DNA of 21,924 nucleotides from an uncultured Oscillospiraceae bacterium (GCA_900543525.1 UQRS01000036.1:1-21924); one strand, 5' to 3'. Positions 14,566 to 21,696 are shown, counted from the stretch's first letter. Made by a program: numbers and translations. Notes: generated by a model not told the origin, from the sequence alone.

Positions 14566-16098
14566 ATGAAAAGACCTTTGGTTTTAGCGATTATGGACGG
14601 TTTCGGCATCAATCCGGAGCAGAAGGGCAACGCCATCGCGGCGGCCAACACGCCGAACCTCGACCGTTATTTTAAAGAGTATCCGCTGACCCAGATCGGC
14701 GCGTCCGGCATGGACGTCGGCCTCCCCGACGGGCAGATGGGCAACAGTGAGGTCGGACACACCAACATCGGTGCCGGCCGTGTGGTTTATCAGGAGCTGA
14801 CCCGCATCACCAAATCCATCACCGACGGCGATTTCTTCAAGAATCCGGTGCTCTGCAAGGCGATGGAGAATGCGAAGGGACACGCGCTGCATCTGCTCGG
14901 CCTGGTTTCCGACGGCGGCGTGCACAGCCACAACGCCCACCTCTACGCCCTGCTGGAGATGGCGAAAAACATGGGCGTCGAGCAGGTATATGTCCACGCG
15001 CTGCTGGACGGACGGGATGTGCCGCCGGCCTCCGGCGCCGACTACCTTGTCGAGCTGGAGGAGAAAATGCGCGAGATCGGGATCGGCAAAATCGCCACGA
15101 TCGCCGGCCGCTACTACGGCATGGACCGCGATACCCAGTGGGGTCGCGTAGAGCTGGAATACGCCGCCATGGTCTATGGCGAAGGGGTCGAGGGTGCTGA
15201 CGCCGTTTCGGCCGTGAAGAAGTCTTATGAGACGGTCGACGCCGACGGAAAGCATTTGACGGATGAGTTTGTCCTCCCGACCGTGATTGCGGGCGGCGCA
15301 GCCGTAAAACCGGGCGACAGCGTGATCTTCTTCAATTTCCGGCCCGACCGCGCGAGAGAGATTACCCGCGCCTTTGTCGATCCGGCTTTTGACGGCTTCG
15401 AGCGCAGGGGCGGCCTGCTGGGTGTGCAGTTTGTCTGCATGACCGAGTATGACGCCACCATGCCGAATGTGGAGGTCGCCTTCTCCCCCGAGGAGCTGAC
15501 CATGACCATGGGCGAAACCCTGAGCAAATACGGCAAGACGCAGCTTCGCATCGCCGAAACCACCAAGTATGCCCACGTCACCTTCTTCTTCAACGGCGGA
15601 AACGAGGTCAAATTCCCCGGCGAGGATCGCATCCTGATCCCGACGCCGGATGTTGCGACCTTCGACCTCAAGCCGTCGATGAGCGCGAACGAGGTCTGCG
15701 ACGCCGTTGTCGAGCAGATTCTGGCCGACAAGTATGATGTCATCATCCTGAACTACGCCAACTGCGACATGGTGGGACACACCGGCATTTTCAAGGCCGC
15801 CGTCGAAGCGGTGGAAACGGTTGACCACTGCGTCGGCCGGCTGGTAGACGCGGCTCTGCAAATGGGCGGCGCGGTAATTATTACAGCCGACCACGGCAAC
15901 GCCGACCGCATGCTTGACACCGACGGGGTTACCCCCTTCACCGCCCACACCACCAACCCGGTTCCCTTCTGCGTCGTCGGGTATCCCTGCGAGCTGAAGG
16001 AGGGCGGCCGTCTCTGCGATATTTCGCCGACCATGCTGCACATTCTCGGCATTCCGCAGCCCAAAGAGATGACCGGCGTCAGCTTAATCAAGGAATAA
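14566..16098 (+). CDS. gpmI: 2,3-bisphosphoglycerate-independent phosphoglycerate mutase
   Basis: Cytosolic Mn-dependent enzyme interconverting 3- and 2-phosphoglycerate. The 510-residue length is typical. Asp11 in IMDGFG and the phosphorylated Ser61 in QMGNSEVGH belong to the phosphatase domain; DGGVHSHNAH, DGRDVPPASG and FNFRPDRAREITR form the substrate site; NYANCDMVGHTG and ITADHGNADRM supply the remaining metal ligands. AAAGGAA lies about 13 nt before the ATG. In spore formers this pH-sensitive enzyme is known to cause 3-phosphoglycerate accumulation in the forespore, which fits the sporulation genes nearby. It completes the pgk-tpiA-gpmI run and is followed by a terminator. Confidence 0.98.
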   Translation: MKRPLVLAIMDGFGINPEQKGNAIAAANTPNLDRYFKEYPLTQIGASGMDVGLPDGQMGNSEVGHTNIGAGRVVYQELTRITKSITDGDFFKNPVLCKAMENAKGHALHLLGLVSDGGVHSHNAHLYALLEMAKNMGVEQVYVHALLDGRDVPPASGADYLVELEEKMREIGIGKIATIAGRYYGMDRDTQWGRVELEYAAMVYGEGVEGADAVSAVKKSYETVDADGKHLTDEFVLPTVIAGGAAVKPGDSVIFFNFRPDRAREITRAFVDPAFDGFERRGGLLGVQFVCMTEYDATMPNVEVAFSPEELTMTMGETLSKYGKTQLRIAETTKYAHVTFFFNGGNEVKFPGEDRILIPTPDVATFDLKPSMSANEVCDAVVEQILADKYDVIILNYANCDMVGHTGIFKAAVEAVETVDHCVGRLVDAALQMGGAVIITADHGNADRMLDTDGVTPFTAHTTNPVPFCVVGYPCELKEGGRLCDISPTMLHILGIPQPKEMTGVSLIKE

Positions 16099-16121
16099 TC
16101 CGCCGGTATCCGGCGAACAGC

Positions 16122-16166
16122 AGCGGCCAGCTCCCTCCAGCCCGGATGGAACCGGCCGCTTTTTTT
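16122..16166 (+). terminator. Terminator after gpmI
   Basis: AGCGGCC (16122-16128) pairs with GGCCGCT (16154-16160), followed by TTTTTT. The loop region is large (25 nt). Confidence 0.75.
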
Positions 16167-16198
16167 CTGTCCCGGCGAGGGCGGCCTTGTTTTAAGAA

Positions 16199-16219
16199 GC
16201 CGCTTTCCCCTAAAGCGGC
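16199..16219. other. Perfect 8-bp hairpin between gpmI and the HAD gene
   Basis: GCCGCTTT (16199-16206), CCCCT loop, AAAGCGGC (16212-16219). Neither strand has a clear T run directly after it, so it is not a standard terminator. The surrounding 16167-16331 holds no gene and no convincing promoter. Confidence 0.5.
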
Positions 16220-16331
16220 GGTCTTTCCTCTGGCAAAGTGCCTTTCCCGAACAAGTCCGCTCCCGCCGGCAGAAAGAAACACCACACTTATATTTTTTTA
16301 AAACCACAGCAGATGAAAAGGAGAGGGTTTT

Positions 16332-17129
16332 ATGCAGCGCAAGGCGATTTTCCTCGACATCGACGGCACCTATACCTACGGATCCCCCACCCCGCCCGCG
16401 CGCAATGTCCGCGCGGTGCTGGCGGCGCAGGCGGCAGGGCATCTGGTTTTTCTCAATACCGGGCGCGCCTATGCCTTCATCCCGGAGGAGGTGCTGGCCT
16501 CTGTCCCCTTTGACGGGATCGTGGCCGGAAACGGCTCCTACATAAAGCTTGGGGAAGAGATTCTCCTCCGCCGGCGGGTGCCGCAGGAAACGCTGGCCGA
16601 GGTGACCCGGGTGCTGCTGCAGGACGGCGTTCCCTGCATGTTCGAGGGTGAGGCGGAGAACCTCTACCTCAACGACCAGAACCCGCAAAACGGCTGGCTG
16701 GAGGTGCGGCGGCCGGAGGATTTCCTCACCCGGTACAAGGACATCGCCGTCACCAAAATGACCATCGTCGGGCCGGTGTCGGACCCGCTGCGGGAGGTTT
16801 TGACCCGCGACATGCGGCTGATCACCTTCCCCCGCTATTCCGAGACGGTGCTGAAGGGCTGCAGCAAGGCCACCGGCATGCGCACCGTGCTGGAGGCGGT
16901 CGGCATTCCGCAAAAGGACAGCGTGGCCATGGGCGACAGCCTCAACGACCTCGAGATGATTGAGGCGGCCGGCTTCGGCGTGGCGATGGGCGGCGCCGTG
17001 GAGGAGATCAGGCAGCTGGCCGACGCGGTCACCTGCCCGGCGGCCGACGGCGGCGTGGGAGAGGCAATCGAGCGCTACATATTGCATTTACCGGAGGACG
17101 GCCGCCCGGCCTCCGACGGGAAGTTTTGA
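16332..17129 (+). CDS. Cof-type HAD-superfamily phosphatase
   Basis: Probable cytosolic phosphatase of 265 residues acting on sugar phosphates or related small phosphoesters. HAD motif I is FLDIDGTYT (nucleophile Asp9, acid Asp11), motif II is LNTGR (Thr43), motif III lysine lies in KGCSKATGM (about 175-183), and motif IV is GDSLNDLEM (Asp202, Asp206). The large cap between about 85 and 165 marks the C2 (Cof/YbjI-like) subclass. GAGAGGG directly precedes the ATG at 16332. It stands between gpmI and a lipoprotein gene with no close operon partner; its substrate cannot be deduced. Confidence 0.92.
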   Translation: MQRKAIFLDIDGTYTYGSPTPPARNVRAVLAAQAAGHLVFLNTGRAYAFIPEEVLASVPFDGIVAGNGSYIKLGEEILLRRRVPQETLAEVTRVLLQDGVPCMFEGEAENLYLNDQNPQNGWLEVRRPEDFLTRYKDIAVTKMTIVGPVSDPLREVLTRDMRLITFPRYSETVLKGCSKATGMRTVLEAVGIPQKDSVAMGDSLNDLEMIEAAGFGVAMGGAVEEIRQLADAVTCPAADGGVGEAIERYILHLPEDGRPASDGKF

Positions 17130-17168
17130 CAGGACGGAAGAGCCCGTGCCAAACGGACAGGCCGGCAT

Positions 17169-17199
17169 AATTCACAAAGCTTAAAGCCTCCTGTGAATT
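17169..17199. promoter_or_regulatory. Inverted repeat upstream of the lipoprotein promoter
   Basis: AATTCACA (17169-17176) and TGTGAATT (17192-17199) are perfect inverted arms separated by 15 bp, ending 5 bp before the -35 box. The position suits an activator or repressor site. Confidence 0.4.
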
Positions 17200-17204
17200 T
17201 TCAC

Positions 17205-17232
17205 TTGCAAAAACGTCAAAAACCTGTATACT
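17205..17232 (+). promoter_or_regulatory. Sigma-A promoter of the lipoprotein gene
   Basis: TTGCAA (17205-17210), 16-bp spacer, TATACT (17227-17232); predicted start near 17239, about 50 nt before the likely initiation codon at 17289. Confidence 0.65.
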
Positions 17233-17272
17233 TAAAAAAGCAGAGGCCTGCCGCCTGTGCAAAATAAAGCTT

Positions 17273-17938
17273 ATGGGAGAGGGCATTCATGAAAAGAACT
17301 TTGGCACTTTTCTGGCCGTGCTGATGCTGGCGACGGCGCTGTGCGGCTGCGGCGGTGACTCCGCCTCCGGCAGTTCAAGTAAAGATAGCCCTGCGTCCAC
17401 CGCCTCCGCCGAAAAGAGCGACAGCAAAACCACTGCGGACACCAGCCTGCCCAAAACTTACGAGATTGCGGCGACCGACCCCCACTACATCATCGCTACC
17501 CCCGACTGGCAGGCCGAAGGCTATGGCCGCGGCTTTGCGCTGAACGAAAAGGGCAACAAGAATTATGCGATCGTGGTGGCCTGCGGCTACAGCGCGGAAG
17601 GGACTCTGGAAGAGGCATTTTCGACCGTGTATAACGACACCTTCAACGGTATCCTGATGCAGAACTACCGTGCAAAGTATGCGGAGTTCACTCCCGAAAC
17701 CACCGAGGTAAAGCTGGCAAACGGCAGCTCTGCGCTCCGTTTTTCGGGTATTCAGCCCGCCGATGACTACGGCACCGAGCTGAACTGCCCCGTCTATGGC
17801 TACGGCTTCAACTACGACGGCGTACCCCTTATCGTGGCCTACATCGTCATGGATGAGGCGGCCGCCAACAACGCAAAGCGCGATGAGATGAAGGACTATG
17901 TGGACGAGATGGTAAACACCCTCCGCGCCGCGCAGTGA
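17273..17938 (+). CDS. Putative lipoprotein with a frameshifted signal peptide
   Basis: I do not recognise the family with certainty; the body (about 65-221) could have a PsbP/DcrB-like fold, which is a guess. The intact frame from 17273 begins MGEGIHEKNFGTFLAVLMLA and reaches a lipobox-like ATALCGCGG, but that ATG has no ribosome binding site. GGAGAGGG instead sits 5 nt before ATG 17289, in another frame, whose product MKRTLALFWPC stops at 17324. Adding one T to the T4 tract at 17308-17311 would give MKRTLALFLAVLMLATALCG, a perfect lipoprotein signal peptide. So the gene is probably frameshifted, phase-variable, or read by -1 slippage. After the cysteine comes a Ser/Lys-rich linker and a domain with TDPHYIIATPDWQAEGYGRG and YGYGFNYDGVPLIVAYIVMD. 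Confidence 0.72.
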   Translation: MGEGIHEKNFGTFLAVLMLATALCGCGGDSASGSSSKDSPASTASAEKSDSKTTADTSLPKTYEIAATDPHYIIATPDWQAEGYGRGFALNEKGNKNYAIVVACGYSAEGTLEEAFSTVYNDTFNGILMQNYRAKYAEFTPETTEVKLANGSSALRFSGIQPADDYGTELNCPVYGYGFNYDGVPLIVAYIVMDEAAANNAKRDEMKDYVDEMVNTLRAAQ

Positions 17939-17982
17939 GGATAGCGCCGGGATTTATAAAGATTTAAAAAAATGAGAAAGCA

Positions 17983-18045
17983 AAAGAGAGACACGTCGGG
18001 GCACCCTCCGTAAGGAAGGTGCCCCGGGGTGCCTCTCTTTTTTTT
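17983..18045 (+). terminator. Large terminator after the lipoprotein gene
   Basis: AAAGAGAG (17983-17990) pairs with CTCTCTTT (18033-18040), enclosing GGGGCACC/GGTGCCCC and TCC/GGA, then a run of eight T ending at 18045. The outer AAAG/CTTT pairing also gives some activity on the minus strand. Confidence 0.85.
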
Positions 18046-18175
18046 GCCCAATCCATACATCGTTTCCGATAATAGAGCGTCCCCGCTCTGCCACAAAGCC
18101 CGGGGAAAATGGGCCTTTGTAGAGGCTCCAACCACATCCGAGTTGGAGAAGCCCATTTTCAGGGGGACGCCACAA
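18046..18175 (-). pseudogene. Possible relic of a hexapeptide acyltransferase (CatB/Vat-like)
   Basis: A short minus frame contains LGCGWSLYKGPFSPGF followed by RGRSIIGNDVWIGQ. In the CatB/Vat xenobiotic acetyltransferases an FGxGW motif is followed after about 16 residues by KGDTIIGNDVWIG, starting the left-handed beta-helix turns; here the spacing is 18. The similarity stops exactly where the lipoprotein terminator T run begins, and the frame has a stop directly upstream, so at most about 35 residues of a roughly 210-residue protein remain. Recognition is from memory of the family; coincidence is unlikely for the nine-residue motif but not excluded. Confidence 0.35.
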
Positions 18176-18237
18176 CTATGTTTCGATCAGCATAAAGCTA
18201 TAGGGCGTCCCCGGCATCCTCAAAACATGCCGTTTTT
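18074..18237. repeat. Cluster of consecutive inverted repeats
   Basis: Five stems follow each other: AGAGCG/CGCTCT (18074-18089); GAAAATGGGC/GCCCATTTTC (18105-18114 with 18151-18160) enclosing CTCCAAC/GTTGGAG (18126-18132 with 18142-18148); GGGGACGCC/GGCGTCCCC (18163-18171 with 18204-18212); and CGGCAT/ATGCCG (18212-18217 with 18227-18232) followed by TTTTT. The last looks like a plus-strand terminator. Farther right, GGCGGG/CCCGCC (near 18282-18300) forms another hairpin. This explains most of the 462-bp gap 17939-18400, which holds no intact gene. Confidence 0.6.
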
Positions 18238-18312
18238 ACGGAGTGCGGCAGTGCCTCCGCCCGATTCAGGCATATTGAGGGGGCGGGTGCTGTGCCCGCC
18301 TTCTCCACCTAT

Positions 18313-18365
18313 AAAAAAACAACAAGGCGCTTGCTTTAAAACCCTCTGAGCGCCTTGCTGTTTTT
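18313..18365. terminator. Bidirectional terminator after the P1B ATPase gene
   Basis: CAACAAGGCGCT (18320-18331) pairs with AGCGCCTTGCTG (18349-18360) with one wobble. TTTTT follows on plus and a seven-base T run (A 18313-18319) on minus. It ends the minus-strand metal ATPase operon. Confidence 0.9.
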
Positions 18366-18400
18366 GATTCATTTTATACCGGCTGTACCGATCGTGTCGG

Positions 18401-20509
18401 TCATATCGGCTGTGCCGTTTTTTCCGACTCTGCTTCGTTCAGCAGATTGGTCATGTTTTTCAAGCTGATCCCAAGGGTAGAGGCGTTATGCAGAAGCGCC
18501 AATGTGGTGGGCGGCAATACGCCCGCAACCCCCAGTATGATCAGAGAAAGGTTAAATCCCACAATAAAGCGGTAGCTGCCGTGGATTCGCCGCATCAGAA
18601 CCTCACTGAGCTGCCGCAGCGTCACCAGCTCGAACAGATCCTCCGATGCAATCGTGATATCCGCAATCTCCCGGGCGATGGCCGCCCCTGTGGAGATGGC
18701 GATACCCGCGTTTGCTTCCGACAGCGCGGGAGAATCGTTGACCCCGTCGCCCACCATAATAACGGTGTGCCCGGCTGCCTTTTCCTTGCGGATGAAGGCC
18801 GCCTTATCCTCCGGCAACACCTCGGCATATACCGCGTCCACGCCGACCTCGGCGGCGATGGCCTCGGCCGTGCGGCGGCTGTCTCCGGTCATCATCACGA
18901 CATTGGTAAAGCCGCACTCATGCAGCGCGGCCACGGCGGCGCGCGCCTCCCGCCGCAGGGGATCGTGGATGCAGATTACCGCCGCGAGCTGACCGTCTAT
19001 ACAAAGATAGAGGTGGGAGTAGTGCGTCGGGATTTTTGCAAACTTATCCTTTTCATCGTCCGGGATCCGGCATTGCTCATCCTCAAAAACAAAATGCGCG
19101 CTGCCGATCAGAACCCGCTCCTCATCCACCATGCTGGAGATGCCATGCGCGACCACATACTGCACCTGAGAATGGTATTCCTCATGGCTCAGCCCCTGCC
19201 TTTTCGCCTCCTCCACCACGGCGTTCGCCATGGAGTGCGGATAGTGCTCTTCAAGGCAGGCGGCAAGCCGCAGCATCTCGGTTTCGTCATGCCCGCCGAA
19301 GGTCACGATCTGCGCCACTGTCGGCGTGGCATAGGTCAGCGTGCCGGTCTTATCAAACACGATGGTATCCGCCTTTGCCACCGCCTCCAGGAAACGGCCG
19401 CCCTTGACGGAGATGTTGTAACCGCTGCTCTCCCGCATGGCGGACAGTACCGAGATGGGAATCGCCAGCTTCAGCGCACAGGAGAAGTCCACCATCAGCA
19501 CCGCAAGCATCTTGGTCACATTGCGGGTGAGAAGGTAGGTCAGCACCGTTCCGGCCAGGGTGTAAGGCACCAGCCTGTCCGCCATTCTGGCCGCCTTGTC
19601 CTCGACGGTGGATTTCAGCCGCTCCGACTCCTCAATCATGCGGACAACCCGGTCATACCGTCCGCTTCCGGACGCCTTTTCAACGCAAACAACGCACTCG
19701 CCCTCTTCGACGACCGTGCCGGCGTAGACGGGGCTGCCGGGGCGCTTTGCAACCGGCATGGACTCCCCGGTCAGGGAGGCCTGATTCACCGCGGCCTCTC
19801 CCTCCGAAACCTTGCCGTCCAGCGGAATCATGCTGCCGGTGCGGATCACAATCTGGTCGCCCGGCCGCACATCCGAAACCTTTGTCAAAATTTCGGTGCC
19901 GTCCACCCGAAGCCAGACGCTGTCCACCTGCAAGCTCATGGCGGAGGCCAGGTCGGCCACGGACTTTTTGTGGGTCCAGTCCTCCAAAATCTCGCCCAGG
20001 CGGAGCATAAACATCACCGACCCTGCGGTGGAGTAGTCGCCCCGCACGAGGGAAACCGTAACGGCGGTCGCGTCCAGCACGGCGACCGACAGCTTCCCCT
20101 GACGCAGGGCCAGCAGCCCCTCCTTGATATACCTTACCGAACGAAGGAGGGTCAGTGCGGTCGAGATCGGCGCCGGAAGAAACAGCTTGCAGAAATAGCG
20201 GGTCATCACGGTGGCAGTCAGCCTGTCCTCAAACTCCCGGTTCAGGGCGCGGGAGGTATGTTCGGGAACCAGCTCCAACCGCTCGGCTTTGGCGAAGGAG
20301 AAGCTTGCCAGAGCGCGGATTATGTCCTCACGCTTTGTGTTATAGACGACCACGGTATCCTGCGTCCGGTCATAGACCTTGACCGATTTTACGCCGTCCA
20401 CCGCCCGCAGATAGTATTCCAGAACATCTGCCTGCCGCAGCGTCATACGTCCGCAGCAAAGATGCACCCGCAGGCGCCCTGGAATGTCATGTAGGATTGT
20501 GCATCTCAT
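18401..20509 (-). CDS. P1B-type heavy-metal-transporting ATPase
   Basis: Membrane pump of 702 residues that moves a transition metal, probably outward, at the cost of ATP. The N-terminal 75 residues (HDIPGRLRVHL) resemble a metal-binding-like HMA fold but lack CxxC. The actuator loop has LTGES (Glu249), phosphorylation is at Asp386 in DKTGTLT, and the hinge is GDGVNDSPAL (Asp588, Asp592). The membrane metal motif, usually CPC, is replaced by DFSCALKLAIP (Cys344), so only one cysteine and no flanking proline. This variant is known in Firmicute P1B pumps of uncertain specificity. Its ATG follows the DUF6110-like gene by 3 bp, and its RBS GGAG overlaps that gene's end, showing a tight operon. 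Confidence 0.95.
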   Translation of the reverse strand: MRCTILHDIPGRLRVHLCCGRMTLRQADVLEYYLRAVDGVKSVKVYDRTQDTVVVYNTKREDIIRALASFSFAKAERLELVPEHTSRALNREFEDRLTATVMTRYFCKLFLPAPISTALTLLRSVRYIKEGLLALRQGKLSVAVLDATAVTVSLVRGDYSTAGSVMFMLRLGEILEDWTHKKSVADLASAMSLQVDSVWLRVDGTEILTKVSDVRPGDQIVIRTGSMIPLDGKVSEGEAAVNQASLTGESMPVAKRPGSPVYAGTVVEEGECVVCVEKASGSGRYDRVVRMIEESERLKSTVEDKAARMADRLVPYTLAGTVLTYLLTRNVTKMLAVLMVDFSCALKLAIPISVLSAMRESSGYNISVKGGRFLEAVAKADTIVFDKTGTLTYATPTVAQIVTFGGHDETEMLRLAACLEEHYPHSMANAVVEEAKRQGLSHEEYHSQVQYVVAHGISSMVDEERVLIGSAHFVFEDEQCRIPDDEKDKFAKIPTHYSHLYLCIDGQLAAVICIHDPLRREARAAVAALHECGFTNVVMMTGDSRRTAEAIAAEVGVDAVYAEVLPEDKAAFIRKEKAAGHTVIMVGDGVNDSPALSEANAGIAISTGAAIAREIADITIASEDLFELVTLRQLSEVLMRRIHGSYRFIVGFNLSLIILGVAGVLPPTTLALLHNASTLGISLKNMTNLLNEAESEKTAQPI

Positions 20510-20512
20510 AAA

Positions 20513-20824
20513 TTACTCCGCCTTGCTTTCCTCTGCTTCGCCGTCCTCCGAAGGAGCCTCCTCCTCTGCAGAAGTGTCCTCTACCACGGCGGCGGCCTCA
20601 GCCTCTGCCCGCTGGTCGTTGATGGCCTTCGCCTCTGCATAGATGTCATCTGCACCCTCGCGGACGGAGGTAACCGCAGCCATCACATTTTCCTTCGCGC
20701 GCAGGGCGGCGGCGGTGGTGTGAGCATATACCTTCCGCGCGTCCTTGCTGCCGAGAATTTTGATACCGGCGGTACCGAACAGTACGCCTGCGGCAAACAA
20801 ACCAAAACCTATTTTTTTCAACAT
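20513..20824 (-). CDS. DUF6110-like small membrane-anchored protein
   Basis: A 103-residue protein starting at ATG 20824, with a near-perfect AGGAGG 6 nt upstream; the frame extends to 20959 but without an RBS. A single hydrophobic segment (about 5-24, IGFGLFAAGVLFGTAGIKIL) is followed by GSKDARKVYAHTTAAALRAK, a helical stretch and a strongly acidic Glu/Ala-rich tail. From memory this matches DUF6110, a family of unknown function found beside P1B ATPases in Firmicutes. Here it lies 3 bp ahead of such an ATPase and is probably translationally coupled to it. I infer an accessory role, perhaps as a chaperone or regulatory subunit; the acidic tail could bind cations, but that is speculation. Confidence 0.8.
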   Translation of the reverse strand: MLKKIGFGLFAAGVLFGTAGIKILGSKDARKVYAHTTAAALRAKENVMAAVTSVREGADDIYAEAKAINDQRAEAEAAAVVEDTSAEEEAPSEDGEAEESKAE

Positions 20825-20878
20825 AATTGACCTCCTGAAAATATACCATCGTCGGCCGGGGAAAGCAGTTTTGCCGGA

Positions 20879-20991
20879 GCAGAAATGTGTTCGGACAAGG
20901 AAAGGCACACAGGGAATACTGTTCGCATTTCCACGTGCCTTGACGAAGTATGGGTGCATTTCTGCCCGTCAAAACCGTGTATTCCCTTGTC
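20879..20991 (-). promoter_or_regulatory. Structured leader with two mutually exclusive pairings upstream of the metal-ATPase operon
   Basis: Fold A: the 13-nt stretch 20991-20979 can pair with GTATTCCCT (20919-20911) and CCTTGTC (20900-20894). Fold B: GCAGAAATG (20965-20957) with CATTTCTGC (20887-20879) and, nested inside, AAGGCAC (20941-20935) with GTGCCTT (20908-20902), flanked by internal loops of 15 and 14 nt. A and B cross and cannot both form as simple helices. TATATT (21007-21002) may be the -10 that starts the RNA just before this element, but no good -35 is seen. Confidence 0.35.
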
Positions 20992-21243
20992 AGCCGATGG
21001 TAATATATTTAGATAAAACCAATCGCCCGCCTGCGCGTTCGATCGGAATGATCTCCAAAAGCATGGCTGCAAAATACAAAAATCCGAATTTTTAAAAGCG
21101 GCGTGCAGATTTTATACCGATCGTACGGCCGCACGGTCGTACGGTTGTGCAGTCCTTCTTCCCGCATCAGCATTTTTGCGGGAGAGGGTGTTTTCACAAT
21201 GCTTGTTCATTTATGTGGCGAAGCCGCTTCCGGTAAGGGCGCG
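20992..21243. other. Gene-free region between the XRE gene and the ATPase-operon leader
   Basis: Together with 20825-20991 this is a 419-bp gap. It contains three tandem 8-bp units, CGTACGGC CGCACGGT and CGTACGGT (21122-21145), and a hairpin CCCGCA/TGCGGG near 21162-21183 without a T run. No ORF here is supported; a long plus frame through the region is an artefact that crosses the XRE gene and the tRNA. Confidence 0.4.
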
Positions 21244-21447
21244 TCATTTCAAAAGGCACGGCTCGATCAGATTTTCCATCGAAACACCAAGCGCTTTCGA
21301 AATCCGGTAAACCGTCTCGGCAGAGCATTTTTCAAGCTGCGTTCTGCCGCTGCACAGATCGTTTACGGTGGTGTAGGCAATACCGCTGTCCTTGGACAAT
21401 CGGTATTTTGTGATCTGCTTATCATCGATCAATTCGCTTACGGTCAC
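21244..21447 (-). CDS. XRE-family helix-turn-helix regulator
   Basis: A 67-residue DNA-binding protein starting at GTG 21447, chosen because GGGAGG lies 9 nt upstream and the start of transcription is predicted only about 15 nt away, which excludes the longer frame to 21738. The protein is one Cro/C1-type domain: ITKYRLSKDSGIAYTTVNDL forms the first helices and recognition helix, and CSAETVYRISKALGVSMENL the last two. There is no sensor or toxin domain and no adjacent toxin gene. It is driven by a perfect consensus promoter. CCGATAT and ATATTCGG around the -10 form an imperfect inverted repeat that could be an autoregulatory operator. Its targets are unknown; the metal-ATPase operon downstream on the same strand is one candidate. 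Confidence 0.88.
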   Translation of the reverse strand: MTVSELIDDKQITKYRLSKDSGIAYTTVNDLCSGRTQLEKCSAETVYRISKALGVSMENLIEPCLLK

Positions 21448-21469
21448 GGTGCTTCGCCTCCCGAATATT

Positions 21470-21498
21470 ATTATATCGGTAAGTCGCAATACTGTCAA
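21470..21498 (-). promoter_or_regulatory. Perfect consensus promoter of the XRE gene
   Basis: On the minus strand, TTGACA (21498-21493), 17-bp spacer, TATAAT (21475-21470). Predicted start near 21463. Confidence 0.88.
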
Positions 21499-21561
21499 CG
21501 CCTTTGTTCGGGTTTTTTCGCCAATCCTTGCAGCAGCCGCGGCGGCACGGTACGGACCGCA

Positions 21562-21590
21562 TTGACAAACCCCTCCGGATGCAGTATAAT
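21562..21590 (+). promoter_or_regulatory. Perfect consensus promoter of the tRNA-Pro gene
   Basis: TTGACA (21562-21567), 17-bp spacer, TATAAT (21585-21590). The start near 21597 leaves a 5' leader of about 100 nt, to be removed by RNase P. Confidence 0.88.
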
Positions 21591-21696
21591 AAATCCGCAA
21601 ATTGTGATGCCGTCGCGAAGTTATAAGCGGCCGCGCGCGATCGCCGCGACTGCACGCGCCCGTACCTGCGCCAAACGAAGTAAAAACCGAATAAAT

